Both the position numbers and the translations under genes were made by a program. This document shows positions 1 to 8,218 of a stretch of 32,130 nt of DNA, in pieces. Under the pieces are notes generated by a model. It worked only from the letters and a program-made list of their open reading frames with translations. It had not been told where the DNA came from and made no database searches. The DNA comes from Candidatus Cloacimonadota bacterium (GTDB taxonomy: Bacteria > Cloacimonadota > Cloacimonadia > Cloacimonadales > TCS61). The number at the start of each line of letters is the position of its first letter. Positions within the stretch are counted from its first letter, which is position 1. The DNA lies in assembly GCA_029932755.1 (NCBI GenBank), contig JAOZPK010000006.1:1-32130 (forward strand), given 5' to 3'.

Positions 1-120
1 TTTCCTCAGAGAGACAATTTCACTCCGTCTTTCTGAGAAACTCTACTTGTCTTTCCCTCGAAGAATCTGGAGTGTTTAGACTCTTCGTCGTATGCCCCTG
101 TAAGATTTCCTCAGAGAGAC
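1..120. repeat. Palindromic interspersed repeat, copy A: full 105-bp unit at 16-120, preceded by the last 15 bp of another unit at 1-15 (tandem, period 105)
   Basis: tttcctcagagagac at 1-15 recurs at 106-120; unit 16-120 aligns without gaps to 435-539 with 6 mismatches by eye. Internal inverted repeat gaagaatct (60-68)/agactcttc (78-86); approximate terminal inverted repeat gtctttctgagaaa (27-40)/tttcctcagagagac (106-120). Confidence 0.9.
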
Positions 121-419
121 ATCGGTTTTTCATTTATCAAATCCAAATACAAATCACGCCATTTTGGATTTACTATTTCTATTAATGCTATCTTCTTCTT
201 TCTCAATTTTCCCTTAATTTGTTTTTCTCGGGATATTGCACTATAAATATCTTCACCTTCTTCATAGTAAACGAGTTTCGTGACATTATATCTTTGGGTA
301 AAACCTTCAACTACATGGTTTTTATGCTCCCAAACTCTTTTAAGAAGATCTGAAGTAACTCCTGTATACAAAATTTTGTTATTTACATCACTTAAAATAT
401 ACACATAAGAATACTTCAT
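111..419 (-). CDS. Single-domain GIY-YIG endonuclease (UPF0213/YhbQ-like)
   Basis: MKYSYVYILSDVNNKILYTGVTSDLLKRVWEHK...SREKQIKG...NPKWRDLYLDL matches the GIY-YIG pattern (VYI...YTG, R..EH, RE.Q.K, NP.W.DL). Confidence 0.9.
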   Translation of the reverse strand: MKYSYVYILSDVNNKILYTGVTSDLLKRVWEHKNHVVEGFTQRYNVTKLVYYEEGEDIYSAISREKQIKGKLRKKKIALIEIVNPKWRDLYLDLINEKPMSL

Positions 420-434
420 AATTTAAACCTAAAT

Positions 435-539
435 AATTTCACTCCGTCTTTCTGAGAGACTCTACTTGTCTTTCTCCCGAAGAATCTGGAGTGTTTAGAC
501 TCTTCGTCGAATGCCTCTGCAAGATTTCCTCAGAGAGAC
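435..539. repeat. Palindromic interspersed repeat, copy B (105 bp), direct orientation relative to copy A
   Basis: aatttcactccgtctttctgagagactctacttgtctttctcccgaagaatctggagtgtttagactcttcgtcgaatgcctctgcaagatttcctcagagagac, about 94% identical to 16-120. Confidence 0.92.
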
Positions 540-541
540 AA

Positions 542-1069
542 CTATTTCAAATATCTGTCGCGTTCACTGTATATACAGCCGCAATACTGCTGACGATACA
601 TCTCATAATCTTTGGAGATCTGTATTCCTTCTTTCCAGTATTCCCTGAAATCACGGTAATAAAATTTAACGCCGTATTCTTTAGCAAGTGATTCTCCAAT
701 TTCTTTTATCAGTTTGTGCTCTTGGAATTTGCTATAGAGCAGGGTTGTAGTAAAAGCATCAAAATTACCTTTTTTAGCAATTATAGCAGCATATTTCAAG
801 CGTTCATAATAACAACTTCTGCAACGTTCCTGTTCACGGAAGGCAGCTTTTCGCAGGAATTTTTCCAACTCATACTCATCTTTTATGATCAGCGGAAATT
901 TTTCTTTTTCTGCAAATTCCTGCAAACTTTCCAATCGTTTCTTGTATTCTGTATATGGATGTATATTGTGATTATACCAGAATCCATGTATTTCATGGCC
1001 TTCTTCTTTTAAATGAAAATAGGGCGCCGCAAAACACGGCGCACAACATATATGAACAAGTAATTTCAT
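542..1069 (-). CDS. queH: Epoxyqueuosine reductase QueH (DUF208 family)
   Basis: MKLLVHICCAPC N-terminus, RCRSCYYERL and YCGCIYSERDR cysteine motifs typical of QueH. Confidence 0.9.
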   Translation of the reverse strand: MKLLVHICCAPCFAAPYFHLKEEGHEIHGFWYNHNIHPYTEYKKRLESLQEFAEKEKFPLIIKDEYELEKFLRKAAFREQERCRSCYYERLKYAAIIAKKGNFDAFTTTLLYSKFQEHKLIKEIGESLAKEYGVKFYYRDFREYWKEGIQISKDYEMYRQQYCGCIYSERDRYLK

Positions 1070-1081
1070 TTTTCTTTACTT

Positions 1082-2227
1082 TTAAAATTCCTTTAACAGG
1101 TTCGAGGCGATCACACTGCGCTGAACCTGATTTGTTCCTTCATAGATCTGAGTAATTTTTGCATCACGCATCATTTTTTCTACCGGATATTCTTTCATAT
1201 ATCCATATCCACCCAATATCTGAACTGCGTCGGTGGTAACTTTCATAGCCATATCTGAAGCAAAAACTTTACACATGGCAGATTCTTTGGCATATTTTTT
1301 TGCACCTGAGTCGATAAGTCTTGCAGTTGCCATAACAAGTGCCCGGGCAGCTTCGATCTGAGTTGCCATTTCTGCCAGCATAAATTGAACACCTTGGAAA
1401 GCTGCGATCGGTTTCCCAAACTGAATACGCTGTTTAGCATATTTTGCAGCTTCTTCATAAGCACCTTGAGCAATACCCACAGCTTGAGCTGCAACCATCG
1501 GACGTGATTTATCAAGTGTTCTCATAGCGATCATGAAACCTGTTCCTTCACGACCTACAAGATTTTCTACCGGTACCCGGCAATTATCAAAGATCAACTC
1601 TCTGGTCATCGAACCACGAATACCCATTTTATCTTCTTGCTTGCCAAATGAAAAACCTTCAGTTCCTTTTTCTACAATGAGACAGGAAGCTCCACGCGCC
1701 CCTTTGGATTTATTAGTAAGAACAAAAACCGTATAAATATCAGCTTCTCCACCATTTGTGATCCACTGTTTTGTACCATTAAGAATATAATGATCACCAT
1801 CTCTGGCTGCAGTAGTTTCCATGCCGCCGGCATCAGATCCGGCATTTGCTTCTGTTAAGGCAAAAGCTGCCAGCTTTTCTCCATTGGCTATCAGTGGTAA
1901 CCACTTTTGTTTCTGCTCTTCACTTCCGGAGATAAGGATCGGATACATTCCCAGACCAGATCCACCCAGTGAAAGACCGATTCCGCCGCAAACACGGCTG
2001 AATTCTTCTGTGATTATCGCAATATCTACAACTTTACCGCTGATACCGTCATACTCTTCCGGAACCAGTACAGCAAACATATCTGTTTGTTTAAATACTT
2101 CTACGATCTCCCAGGGGAATTCGTGTCCTTCATCATATTTTGCTCTTACAGGTTTGATCTTTTCCTCGGCAATTTTACGAGCTATCTCTTTTATCTCTAA
2201 TTGTTCTTCGGTCAGGAAATAATCCAT
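1082..2227 (-). CDS. Acyl-CoA dehydrogenase
   Basis: MDYFLTEEQLEIKEIARKIAEEKI..., AFALTEANAGSDAGGMETTA, QILGGYGYMKEYPVEKMMRDAKITQIYEGTNQVQR. Start moved to ATG at 2227 (revcomp) because GGAGGGA lies just upstream; the ORF track begins at 2254. Confidence 0.93.
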   Translation of the reverse strand: MDYFLTEEQLEIKEIARKIAEEKIKPVRAKYDEGHEFPWEIVEVFKQTDMFAVLVPEEYDGISGKVVDIAIITEEFSRVCGGIGLSLGGSGLGMYPILISGSEEQKQKWLPLIANGEKLAAFALTEANAGSDAGGMETTAARDGDHYILNGTKQWITNGGEADIYTVFVLTNKSKGARGASCLIVEKGTEGFSFGKQEDKMGIRGSMTRELIFDNCRVPVENLVGREGTGFMIAMRTLDKSRPMVAAQAVGIAQGAYEEAAKYAKQRIQFGKPIAAFQGVQFMLAEMATQIEAARALVMATARLIDSGAKKYAKESAMCKVFASDMAMKVTTDAVQILGGYGYMKEYPVEKMMRDAKITQIYEGTNQVQRSVIASNLLKEF

Positions 2228-2452
2228 TCTCCCTCCATTATTAAAATTTATCACTTTTTTTATTTAATATTTCAGTCAAGCAAAACTACTAACAGCTTGA
2301 TAACACAACTTTTAAATGAGCTTGGCTAATTTTTAATAACAGTCCTATTAAGTCAAATTATTATTAGCCATCCACTTACTTATTAATATCTTGACTAATT
2401 GATATTGTTCATTGGATTTGAGTATGAAACTAAAAAAAGGAGTAGGAATATT

Positions 2453-3223
2453 ATGAAAAAATTAATACTTTTAATGTTGGTAGTATTACTTTCATATCAG
2501 ATGATCAGGGCTCAAGAAACTTTAGAACAGATTGCAAAAGATATCATCAATGCTTATAAAATTTCAGATGTGGATTTATTAAAGAAACATGCCAGCGGCA
2601 TTTTGCTGCCTGCTATTAATGAACATTTCTTCGAAGATAAACAGGCAAAAGAACTTGCGGTTATGACCAATGATTGGGATGGAACGATCAAAGAGATTCG
2701 CTACTCTTCAGAAAATATTATGAATAAAACCATTATCAGTGCAATGATATATTTTAAAATGTGCGCTGATAAAGAACAAATATGTGTTGTTATGCTTAGC
2801 AGTCTTGATGAATCTGAATGGAAGGCTTTGGGCATGGGAATTACTACTATAGATAAAGCAGAATATGAGAAGAATTCTCTATCTCTACAAAGTGTAAAAA
2901 CAGTTATCACGCCAGTTGATCACAAGGGATATACAATTGAAATGGCTTCGGGTGAGATAATTAAAAATCCCTCAACAGCCAAGCTGCAAGAACTTCTGAC
3001 TACTCTCGATGATGATAATTTCTTTATCACCCTTTCTGATAATGATGGATTTCTGCAGGCAGCATATTCAGAAGATGGATTCTCGGTGGAATATCGCGGA
3101 ATGAACGGTTATTTCGGTGCAACTAAACTTCTTTCGCAAGAAGAAACATCCGGGTTATTTGTAAAATATATTGATAAAGTTAACAATTGGCAAGACTCAG
3201 TCAGCTGGGAAAGCCTGGAATAA
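2453..3223 (+). CDS. Putative secreted protein of unknown function
   Basis: Signal peptide MKKLILLMLVVLLSYQMIRAQE; AAAGGAGTAGGA ribosome-binding site upstream of ATG 2453; the upstream TTG start at 2399 looks less likely. Confidence 0.7.
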   Translation: MKKLILLMLVVLLSYQMIRAQETLEQIAKDIINAYKISDVDLLKKHASGILLPAINEHFFEDKQAKELAVMTNDWDGTIKEIRYSSENIMNKTIISAMIYFKMCADKEQICVVMLSSLDESEWKALGMGITTIDKAEYEKNSLSLQSVKTVITPVDHKGYTIEMASGEIIKNPSTAKLQELLTTLDDDNFFITLSDNDGFLQAAYSEDGFSVEYRGMNGYFGATKLLSQEETSGLFVKYIDKVNNWQDSVSWESLE

Positions 3224-3267
3224 AATTTTAGTTAGATCGATAAAAGTGTCTATCTGATGGGAGTTTT

Positions 3268-5667
3268 TTACATTAAGTTGTAGGGATCTATATCGATAAC
3301 CTGTTTTATTGTACTACCCAATTTTAAATTATCTTTTAAAAAGCTTACTGCTGATGAGATCACCTTTACACTATCAGCTTTTAATATGAGATGGTAACGA
3401 AAACTATTCTGCATTCTGGCAATCGGAGCATCGATCGGACCCAGGATACTTAACTGATCTGCTGTAAAAAGATCTTTAAGTTTCACTATTACTTTGTTAT
3501 TCTTAGCTATTTGCTCTTTTAAATATAGTTCATTTTTGTGGGAAAAGAGAAACCTGGCCAACCTAAATTCAGGTGGATATTTCAGATGTTTTCTCATATT
3601 CAATTCTTTTTCGGCAAATGATTCAAAGTGCTGTTTCATAGCAGTTGTAATGGAATAGTGTTCAGGATTGTAGGTTTGGATGATCACTTCACCCGATTTT
3701 TCACCCCTTCCCGATCTTCCTGCCACCTGGGTTAATAGTTGAAAAGTTCGCTCAGCAGCTCTGAAATCGGGTACATTAAGTCCAATATCCGCTGAGATCA
3801 CGCCAACTAAAGTTACATTTTCAAAATCGAGTCCCTTAGCTATCATTTGCGTTCCCAATAAGATATCTACAGTTCCTTCACGCATTCTTGTAAACATCGA
3901 ATCGTAGCTGTCTTTACGCCCGGCACTATCGGAATCCATTCTTAAGATCCTGGCATTTGGAAAGAGAATATTCAGCTGCTTCTCGATCTGCTGGGTACCC
4001 GATGCTCCAAAGGAGAACATATAACTTCCGCACTCCAGGCATTTTCTTGGCATATGTGTTTTATGGCCACAGTAATGACAGATCAACTCAGAAGAGGCAC
4101 TATGATATTTCAGGGAGATATCACAATGTGGACATTCAAATAATTTTCCGCAGGAGATACACTGCACAAAAGAGGAATGTCCTCTTCTATTCTGCAGTAA
4201 AATTATCTGCTGACCAAGGCTTAGTTTCTCTTCTATTTTTCTCTTTAATTTTACCGATAGAAGCAAATGCGGATCTTTCTCTTTTTTCATATCGATTATA
4301 TCAACGGTAGGAAGTTCATAGGAAAGAGGACGGTGTGATAATAATAACTGCGTAAATTTTCCTGTTTTCACATTATTCCAACTCTCCAGAGAAGGAGTTG
4401 CACTGCCCAAGATAACAACGGCATTGTTCATTTTAGCTCTGAGGATCGAAAGATCCCGTCCATTATAACGCGGAGTATTTTCCTGTTTATAGGTTGTTTC
4501 GTGCTCTTCATCAACGATAACTACACCCAGATTATTTAGCGGAGCAAAAATTGCACTACGCGCCCCGATCACGATCTTACTTCTACCCGACTTTATTTTA
4601 TTCCACTGTTCCCATCTTTGCCGGTCATTCAAGTGGCTGTGCAGAATGGCAATATCTTCTCCAAAAGCGTTGAAGAACCTGTCAACCATCTGAGGTGTAA
4701 GAGCAATTTCAGGAACCAGCATCAGGGCGGTCTTCCCATTTTTCAATGCACTCTTTATTACTTCAATATAAACTTCTGTTTTGCCGCTGCCGGTAATACC
4801 AAAGAGCAAGAACGGATGAAATTTCTCTGAATGTATATATGTTTTTATGATAGAAATGGCTTTCTGCTGTTCAGCTGTTAGCTCTATTTTTTTTAATATA
4901 CGCTTCTGTGGAAAAGTAAAATATTGTTTTCTGACTTCCCGAGATTCGATTGATAAAAGGCTTTTCTTTCTGAGTGCTTTTACTATTGAATAGCTGTATT
5001 TTTGCGCGATCTTAGCAAGAGGAAAATTATCGGAGATATTCTTCATATATTCATATGCTTCTGTTTGTTTTGCTGTGAGCGAAGGCAGAGGATCAACCTG
5101 CTGTAATTTAACAAAATTGACGATCTTTGGCTTGATCTTCTCATCAAATACTCGATTGATTTCAATAATACCACTATTTTCCAACTCTTCCAGCAAAGTG
5201 TTGAATTCAGAAGTTTTTATTCCTATTTTTTCTTTCAATTTTGGGATATCAAGCCAGTCTCTATAAGATTCATTATTGAGCTCTTTTACTATCTTCTTCG
5301 ACATCTCATTATTATAATCCAATTTAGAATTATCAGCCAATCTAACTTTTCTTTGCAATTGGATATTGAAAGCCGAGGGAAGCATTGCAGAGAGTGATTG
5401 TCCCAAACTGCACCTATAATACTTACTGATCCACAAAGCCAGTTCTAATAATTCAGAAGATATTTTTGGAATATCATCAACGATCTCAAGGATATCTTTA
5501 TATTTGATATCTTTATCAATATCCTGTGTCTCCTGCCAAATAATACCGGTATGAAACGTGTTATTAAAAGATACCAATACCCTGCAGCCAGGTACAATAT
5601 TTTCCTTATTCTTATAAACATAGAGCTTTGTAACATTAATAGGAAGTGCAATTTGATAATATTTCAT
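3268..5667 (-). CDS. priA: Primosomal protein N' (PriA helicase)
   Basis: Walker A LLFGITGSGKTEVY, DEEH box VVIVDEEHETTYKQ, zinc-binding CISCGKLFECPHCDISLKYH...CHYCGHKTHMPRKCLECGS, QVAGRSGRG. Confidence 0.96.
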   Translation of the reverse strand: MKYYQIALPINVTKLYVYKNKENIVPGCRVLVSFNNTFHTGIIWQETQDIDKDIKYKDILEIVDDIPKISSELLELALWISKYYRCSLGQSLSAMLPSAFNIQLQRKVRLADNSKLDYNNEMSKKIVKELNNESYRDWLDIPKLKEKIGIKTSEFNTLLEELENSGIIEINRVFDEKIKPKIVNFVKLQQVDPLPSLTAKQTEAYEYMKNISDNFPLAKIAQKYSYSIVKALRKKSLLSIESREVRKQYFTFPQKRILKKIELTAEQQKAISIIKTYIHSEKFHPFLLFGITGSGKTEVYIEVIKSALKNGKTALMLVPEIALTPQMVDRFFNAFGEDIAILHSHLNDRQRWEQWNKIKSGRSKIVIGARSAIFAPLNNLGVVIVDEEHETTYKQENTPRYNGRDLSILRAKMNNAVVILGSATPSLESWNNVKTGKFTQLLLSHRPLSYELPTVDIIDMKKEKDPHLLLSVKLKRKIEEKLSLGQQIILLQNRRGHSSFVQCISCGKLFECPHCDISLKYHSASSELICHYCGHKTHMPRKCLECGSYMFSFGASGTQQIEKQLNILFPNARILRMDSDSAGRKDSYDSMFTRMREGTVDILLGTQMIAKGLDFENVTLVGVISADIGLNVPDFRAAERTFQLLTQVAGRSGRGEKSGEVIIQTYNPEHYSITTAMKQHFESFAEKELNMRKHLKYPPEFRLARFLFSHKNELYLKEQIAKNNKVIVKLKDLFTADQLSILGPIDAPIARMQNSFRYHLILKADSVKVISSAVSFLKDNLKLGSTIKQVIDIDPYNLM

Positions 5668-5671
5668 AGTT

Positions 5672-5701
5672 AAAAAAATAGCCCTCCTGCAAGAGAAGGG
5701 C
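5672..5701 (-). terminator. Rho-independent terminator for the minus-strand operon
   Basis: On minus strand: gcccttct-cttgc-aggagggc (8-bp stem with one G-U) followed by tattttttt. Confidence 0.8.
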
Positions 5702-5718
5702 CATCTAATATTTGTATA

Positions 5719-7161
5719 TTACTTCATGAATTTCATTCTGAAGCTGTAACCGATCGGATCTTTCACCGGTATTTTCCAGTTTAAGATGATCTCACGACAT
5801 TTTGATAAAAATGATTCAGTAAAATAACTGCCTTTGGTTGTTTCAATATCCACAGCTTCAACTTTACCGCTTTTACTGATAATGATCGAGAACTCTAAAG
5901 TTCCATACATATCCATCATCATAGTTTCTACACCGAATAATTTAGATATCTGTGGTTTATAGGTGGCAACCACCCTGTCTATATCAGCAACGATCGATTT
6001 TGTTTGAGGAGATATTGTCTGTTTAACTTTTATCGATCCTTCTGAAACCATTTTAATTCCGGCAAAGCGTTTTTTCACAGCAGTAAATTGAGCTTTACTT
6101 TCAACTTTGGTAATGTTATAGCTTCCAACATCTCCACCCAGACCGGCCATATCAACTTCTTCAAAACCGCCTGTTCCACCTAAGTCGAGACCTGATAGAT
6201 CACCTAATCCGCCCAGACCGTCACCAGATCCTTCCAGATCAAATCCGCCGGAACCGGCAACATCAAGATCAGTGGATCCACGTCTGGCTTTAGGTCCTGT
6301 TCCGGATCCCGGACCACCTGAACCTGCGGCAACAATTTCACTAACTTCTGTAACCTCTAAAAGTTCATTACTAAAATCACCTGTTCCTGTTCCGCCTGCA
6401 ATACCACCTCCAACATCGAGGGCAAGTCCAAATTCCTGTTCAAATTGAGCTGAAGTCATGGCTTGAGCATATTCTACCTGCTCCGTAACTTCTTCTTCCA
6501 TCTCTTCTCTCGATTTTCCAACTTGTACATCTCCTGTACCTTCGGTCTCAACAGTTTCTTCAACTACCGGTTGAATTAGAGTAGCAAAATCTTCAATACG
6601 CTGCATACGTTCTGCAAAATCTACCTGTACAGGCGGGACATAGGTAGTTTCCGCAATATAGAGACCTATCCAGGCAGTAATAAGACCAAGGACAACAAGT
6701 ATCCGCGTGAATTTTTGCTGAGGAGTAGCGGGTGGAAATTTAGCAAATTGTTTGGCAATGCTGATCTCTTGTAGGGAGGGAGTATATGTATATGGTTTAT
6801 TAAAACTATATTCAATTTCCCAACTACCTCCAAAGCTGATAGAACCTACAGTAGAAGGATCAAGAGTTAGAGTTTTCCCCTTGATAAGATTAGCTCTTCT
6901 TAGATCATCCAACCCCAATTCCTGATTATCTTTTTTTACAGTTACCTTCATATTATCGCGCAAATTCAGTTTAAAAGATGAACCCTGTTTAGAGATCAAT
7001 TTGTATCTTTTTGGAAAGGCCTTATCAAGGATCTGCCAGAAAAGATCTCTGTCGTTTCCTATAAAGAATTTGTTTGTAAAATCCCTTTTGTGTCTGGCAA
7101 TATCCAAAATTTTATCTTGATATTTTAATTTTAAATTCAATACTTTATCAACCATAGGCAC
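5719..7161 (-). CDS. AgmX/PglI C-terminal-domain / TonB-like energy transducer with cytoplasmic N-terminal domain and Gly-rich periplasmic linker
   Basis: One predicted TM (FTRILVVLGLITAWIGLYIA, residues ~151-170) after ~150 soluble residues; Gly-rich linker residues ~250-347; C-terminal YKPQISKLFGVETMMMDMYGTLEFSIIISKSGKVEAVDIETTKGSYFTESFLSKCREIILNWKIP resembles AgmX/TonB C-terminal domains. Genomic context with ExbB/ExbD. Confidence 0.8.
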   Translation of the reverse strand: MPMVDKVLNLKLKYQDKILDIARHKRDFTNKFFIGNDRDLFWQILDKAFPKRYKLISKQGSSFKLNLRDNMKVTVKKDNQELGLDDLRRANLIKGKTLTLDPSTVGSISFGGSWEIEYSFNKPYTYTPSLQEISIAKQFAKFPPATPQQKFTRILVVLGLITAWIGLYIAETTYVPPVQVDFAERMQRIEDFATLIQPVVEETVETEGTGDVQVGKSREEMEEEVTEQVEYAQAMTSAQFEQEFGLALDVGGGIAGGTGTGDFSNELLEVTEVSEIVAAGSGGPGSGTGPKARRGSTDLDVAGSGGFDLEGSGDGLGGLGDLSGLDLGGTGGFEEVDMAGLGGDVGSYNITKVESKAQFTAVKKRFAGIKMVSEGSIKVKQTISPQTKSIVADIDRVVATYKPQISKLFGVETMMMDMYGTLEFSIIISKSGKVEAVDIETTKGSYFTESFLSKCREIILNWKIPVKDPIGYSFRMKFMK

Positions 7162-7164
7162 CCC

Positions 7165-7698
7165 TTATAATCCCAGAATTTCATCTTTGTTATCTGTATG
7201 AATTGCAGAGAAATAGATGTTTGCGAACGAAGCCTGGGCACTGAACTTTATAAACTCCGTTATATACCTACAGGGTAATTCTTTATCCGCCTGGATCAGC
7301 AAGCAGGGCTTACTGCTGGTCGAAGTTATCGATCTTGCTTCCATTTGCAGAAGTCTGAGTAGAGAATTCCTGATCTCCGGTTTATTCAAGAAGTCTTGCA
7401 GAGATCCAACTTCTATACTTTCTGCACCATAAAGTATTTTGTCGGGATAAATTTTAAGGTATACTGCCTTTCCACTTTCTATCAGTTTATTTATTGTAAC
7501 TGTAGTTGGCAGGATCATCCCTTCCGGAGCATTTTTCTGGGCAGCATCCATAGAGATATTCTTTATCATAAAGACAAGTAAGATCGTTAGAATATCGATC
7601 AGGGAAGTAATGTTAAGGTCTTTAGTTTTGTTACCCCTTTTTCTGCTTTGGAATTTACCTCCACCAGAACGATTAACCTTAACTGATAATGAATTCAT
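7165..7698 (-). CDS. ExbD/TolR family biopolymer transporter (paralogue 2, intact TM Asp)
   Basis: KTKDLNITSLIDILTILLVFMIK; Asp35 aligns with the conserved ExbD/TolR TM aspartate. Confidence 0.88.
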   Translation of the reverse strand: MNSLSVKVNRSGGGKFQSRKRGNKTKDLNITSLIDILTILLVFMIKNISMDAAQKNAPEGMILPTTVTINKLIESGKAVYLKIYPDKILYGAESIEVGSLQDFLNKPEIRNSLLRLLQMEARSITSTSSKPCLLIQADKELPCRYITEFIKFSAQASFANIYFSAIHTDNKDEILGL

Positions 7699-7707
7699 AA
7701 TCTGCTC

Positions 7708-8214
7708 CTATTTAGCTTTATAATATTTCGTTGATGATGTCAGATACTTGATGTTAGGAAAATTATTGCTTTTACAAATATCAATAGATCTCAGCAACGT
7801 ATCAAATTTTACAGTCGGATCGGGAAGAAGGTCAATTGTGCCCTGATTTTCGTTATTCTCTTTTAAGCGGGCAATATTTCGATCCAGAGTAAAATAATCG
7901 TATGTACCGACAGATAATTGAGGGATAGTTATAATATCTTCAATTCCCTCTACCATGATCTCAAACCGATCCGGTAAGAGGGCAAGAGTAATTATTTTAG
8001 GTAACTCCTCTAATTCCTCTGTTGCTTCATCACCTCCTCCGCCTCCAGCGGCTTCGGTAGGAAGAGTGATCTCAATCATTGCCAGATGAACTGTTACCAT
8101 TATAGTCATCAACATTGGAATAATAACTATAAACAGATTCATTATCGGAATCAGATTAGGTTCTCTAGGTTCATTTTGAGAACGTGATCTGTTCTTGGAT
8201 GGACCGTAAGCCAT
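7708..8214 (-). CDS. ExbD/TolR family biopolymer transporter (paralogue 1, TM Asp replaced by Asn)
   Basis: EPNLIPIMNLFIVIIPMLMTIMVTVHLAMIEITLP; aligns with ExbD NVTPFIDVMLVLL with Asn26 at the Asp position; sits between ExbB and the second ExbD. Confidence 0.82.
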   Translation of the reverse strand: MAYGPSKNRSRSQNEPREPNLIPIMNLFIVIIPMLMTIMVTVHLAMIEITLPTEAAGGGGGDEATEELEELPKIITLALLPDRFEIMVEGIEDIITIPQLSVGTYDYFTLDRNIARLKENNENQGTIDLLPDPTVKFDTLLRSIDICKSNNFPNIKYLTSSTKYYKAK

Positions 8215-8218
8215 AGGA

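Noticed and set aside
1-540. CRISPR array from the repeated units at the left edge
   Set aside because: Units are ~105 bp, only two to three copies, with a nuclease ORF rather than short unique spacers between them, and no cas genes.
491-1155. Plus-strand ORFs 491-691, 716-1012, 955-1155
   Set aside because: Antisense to queH and the repeat; compositionally typical of shadow ORFs with no recognisable motifs, while the minus-strand product is a clear QueH.
1243-2222. ORFs overlapping the acyl-CoA dehydrogenase (1243-1515 -, 1533-1736 +, 1821-2222 +)
   Set aside because: Alternative frames of a clearly coding gene.
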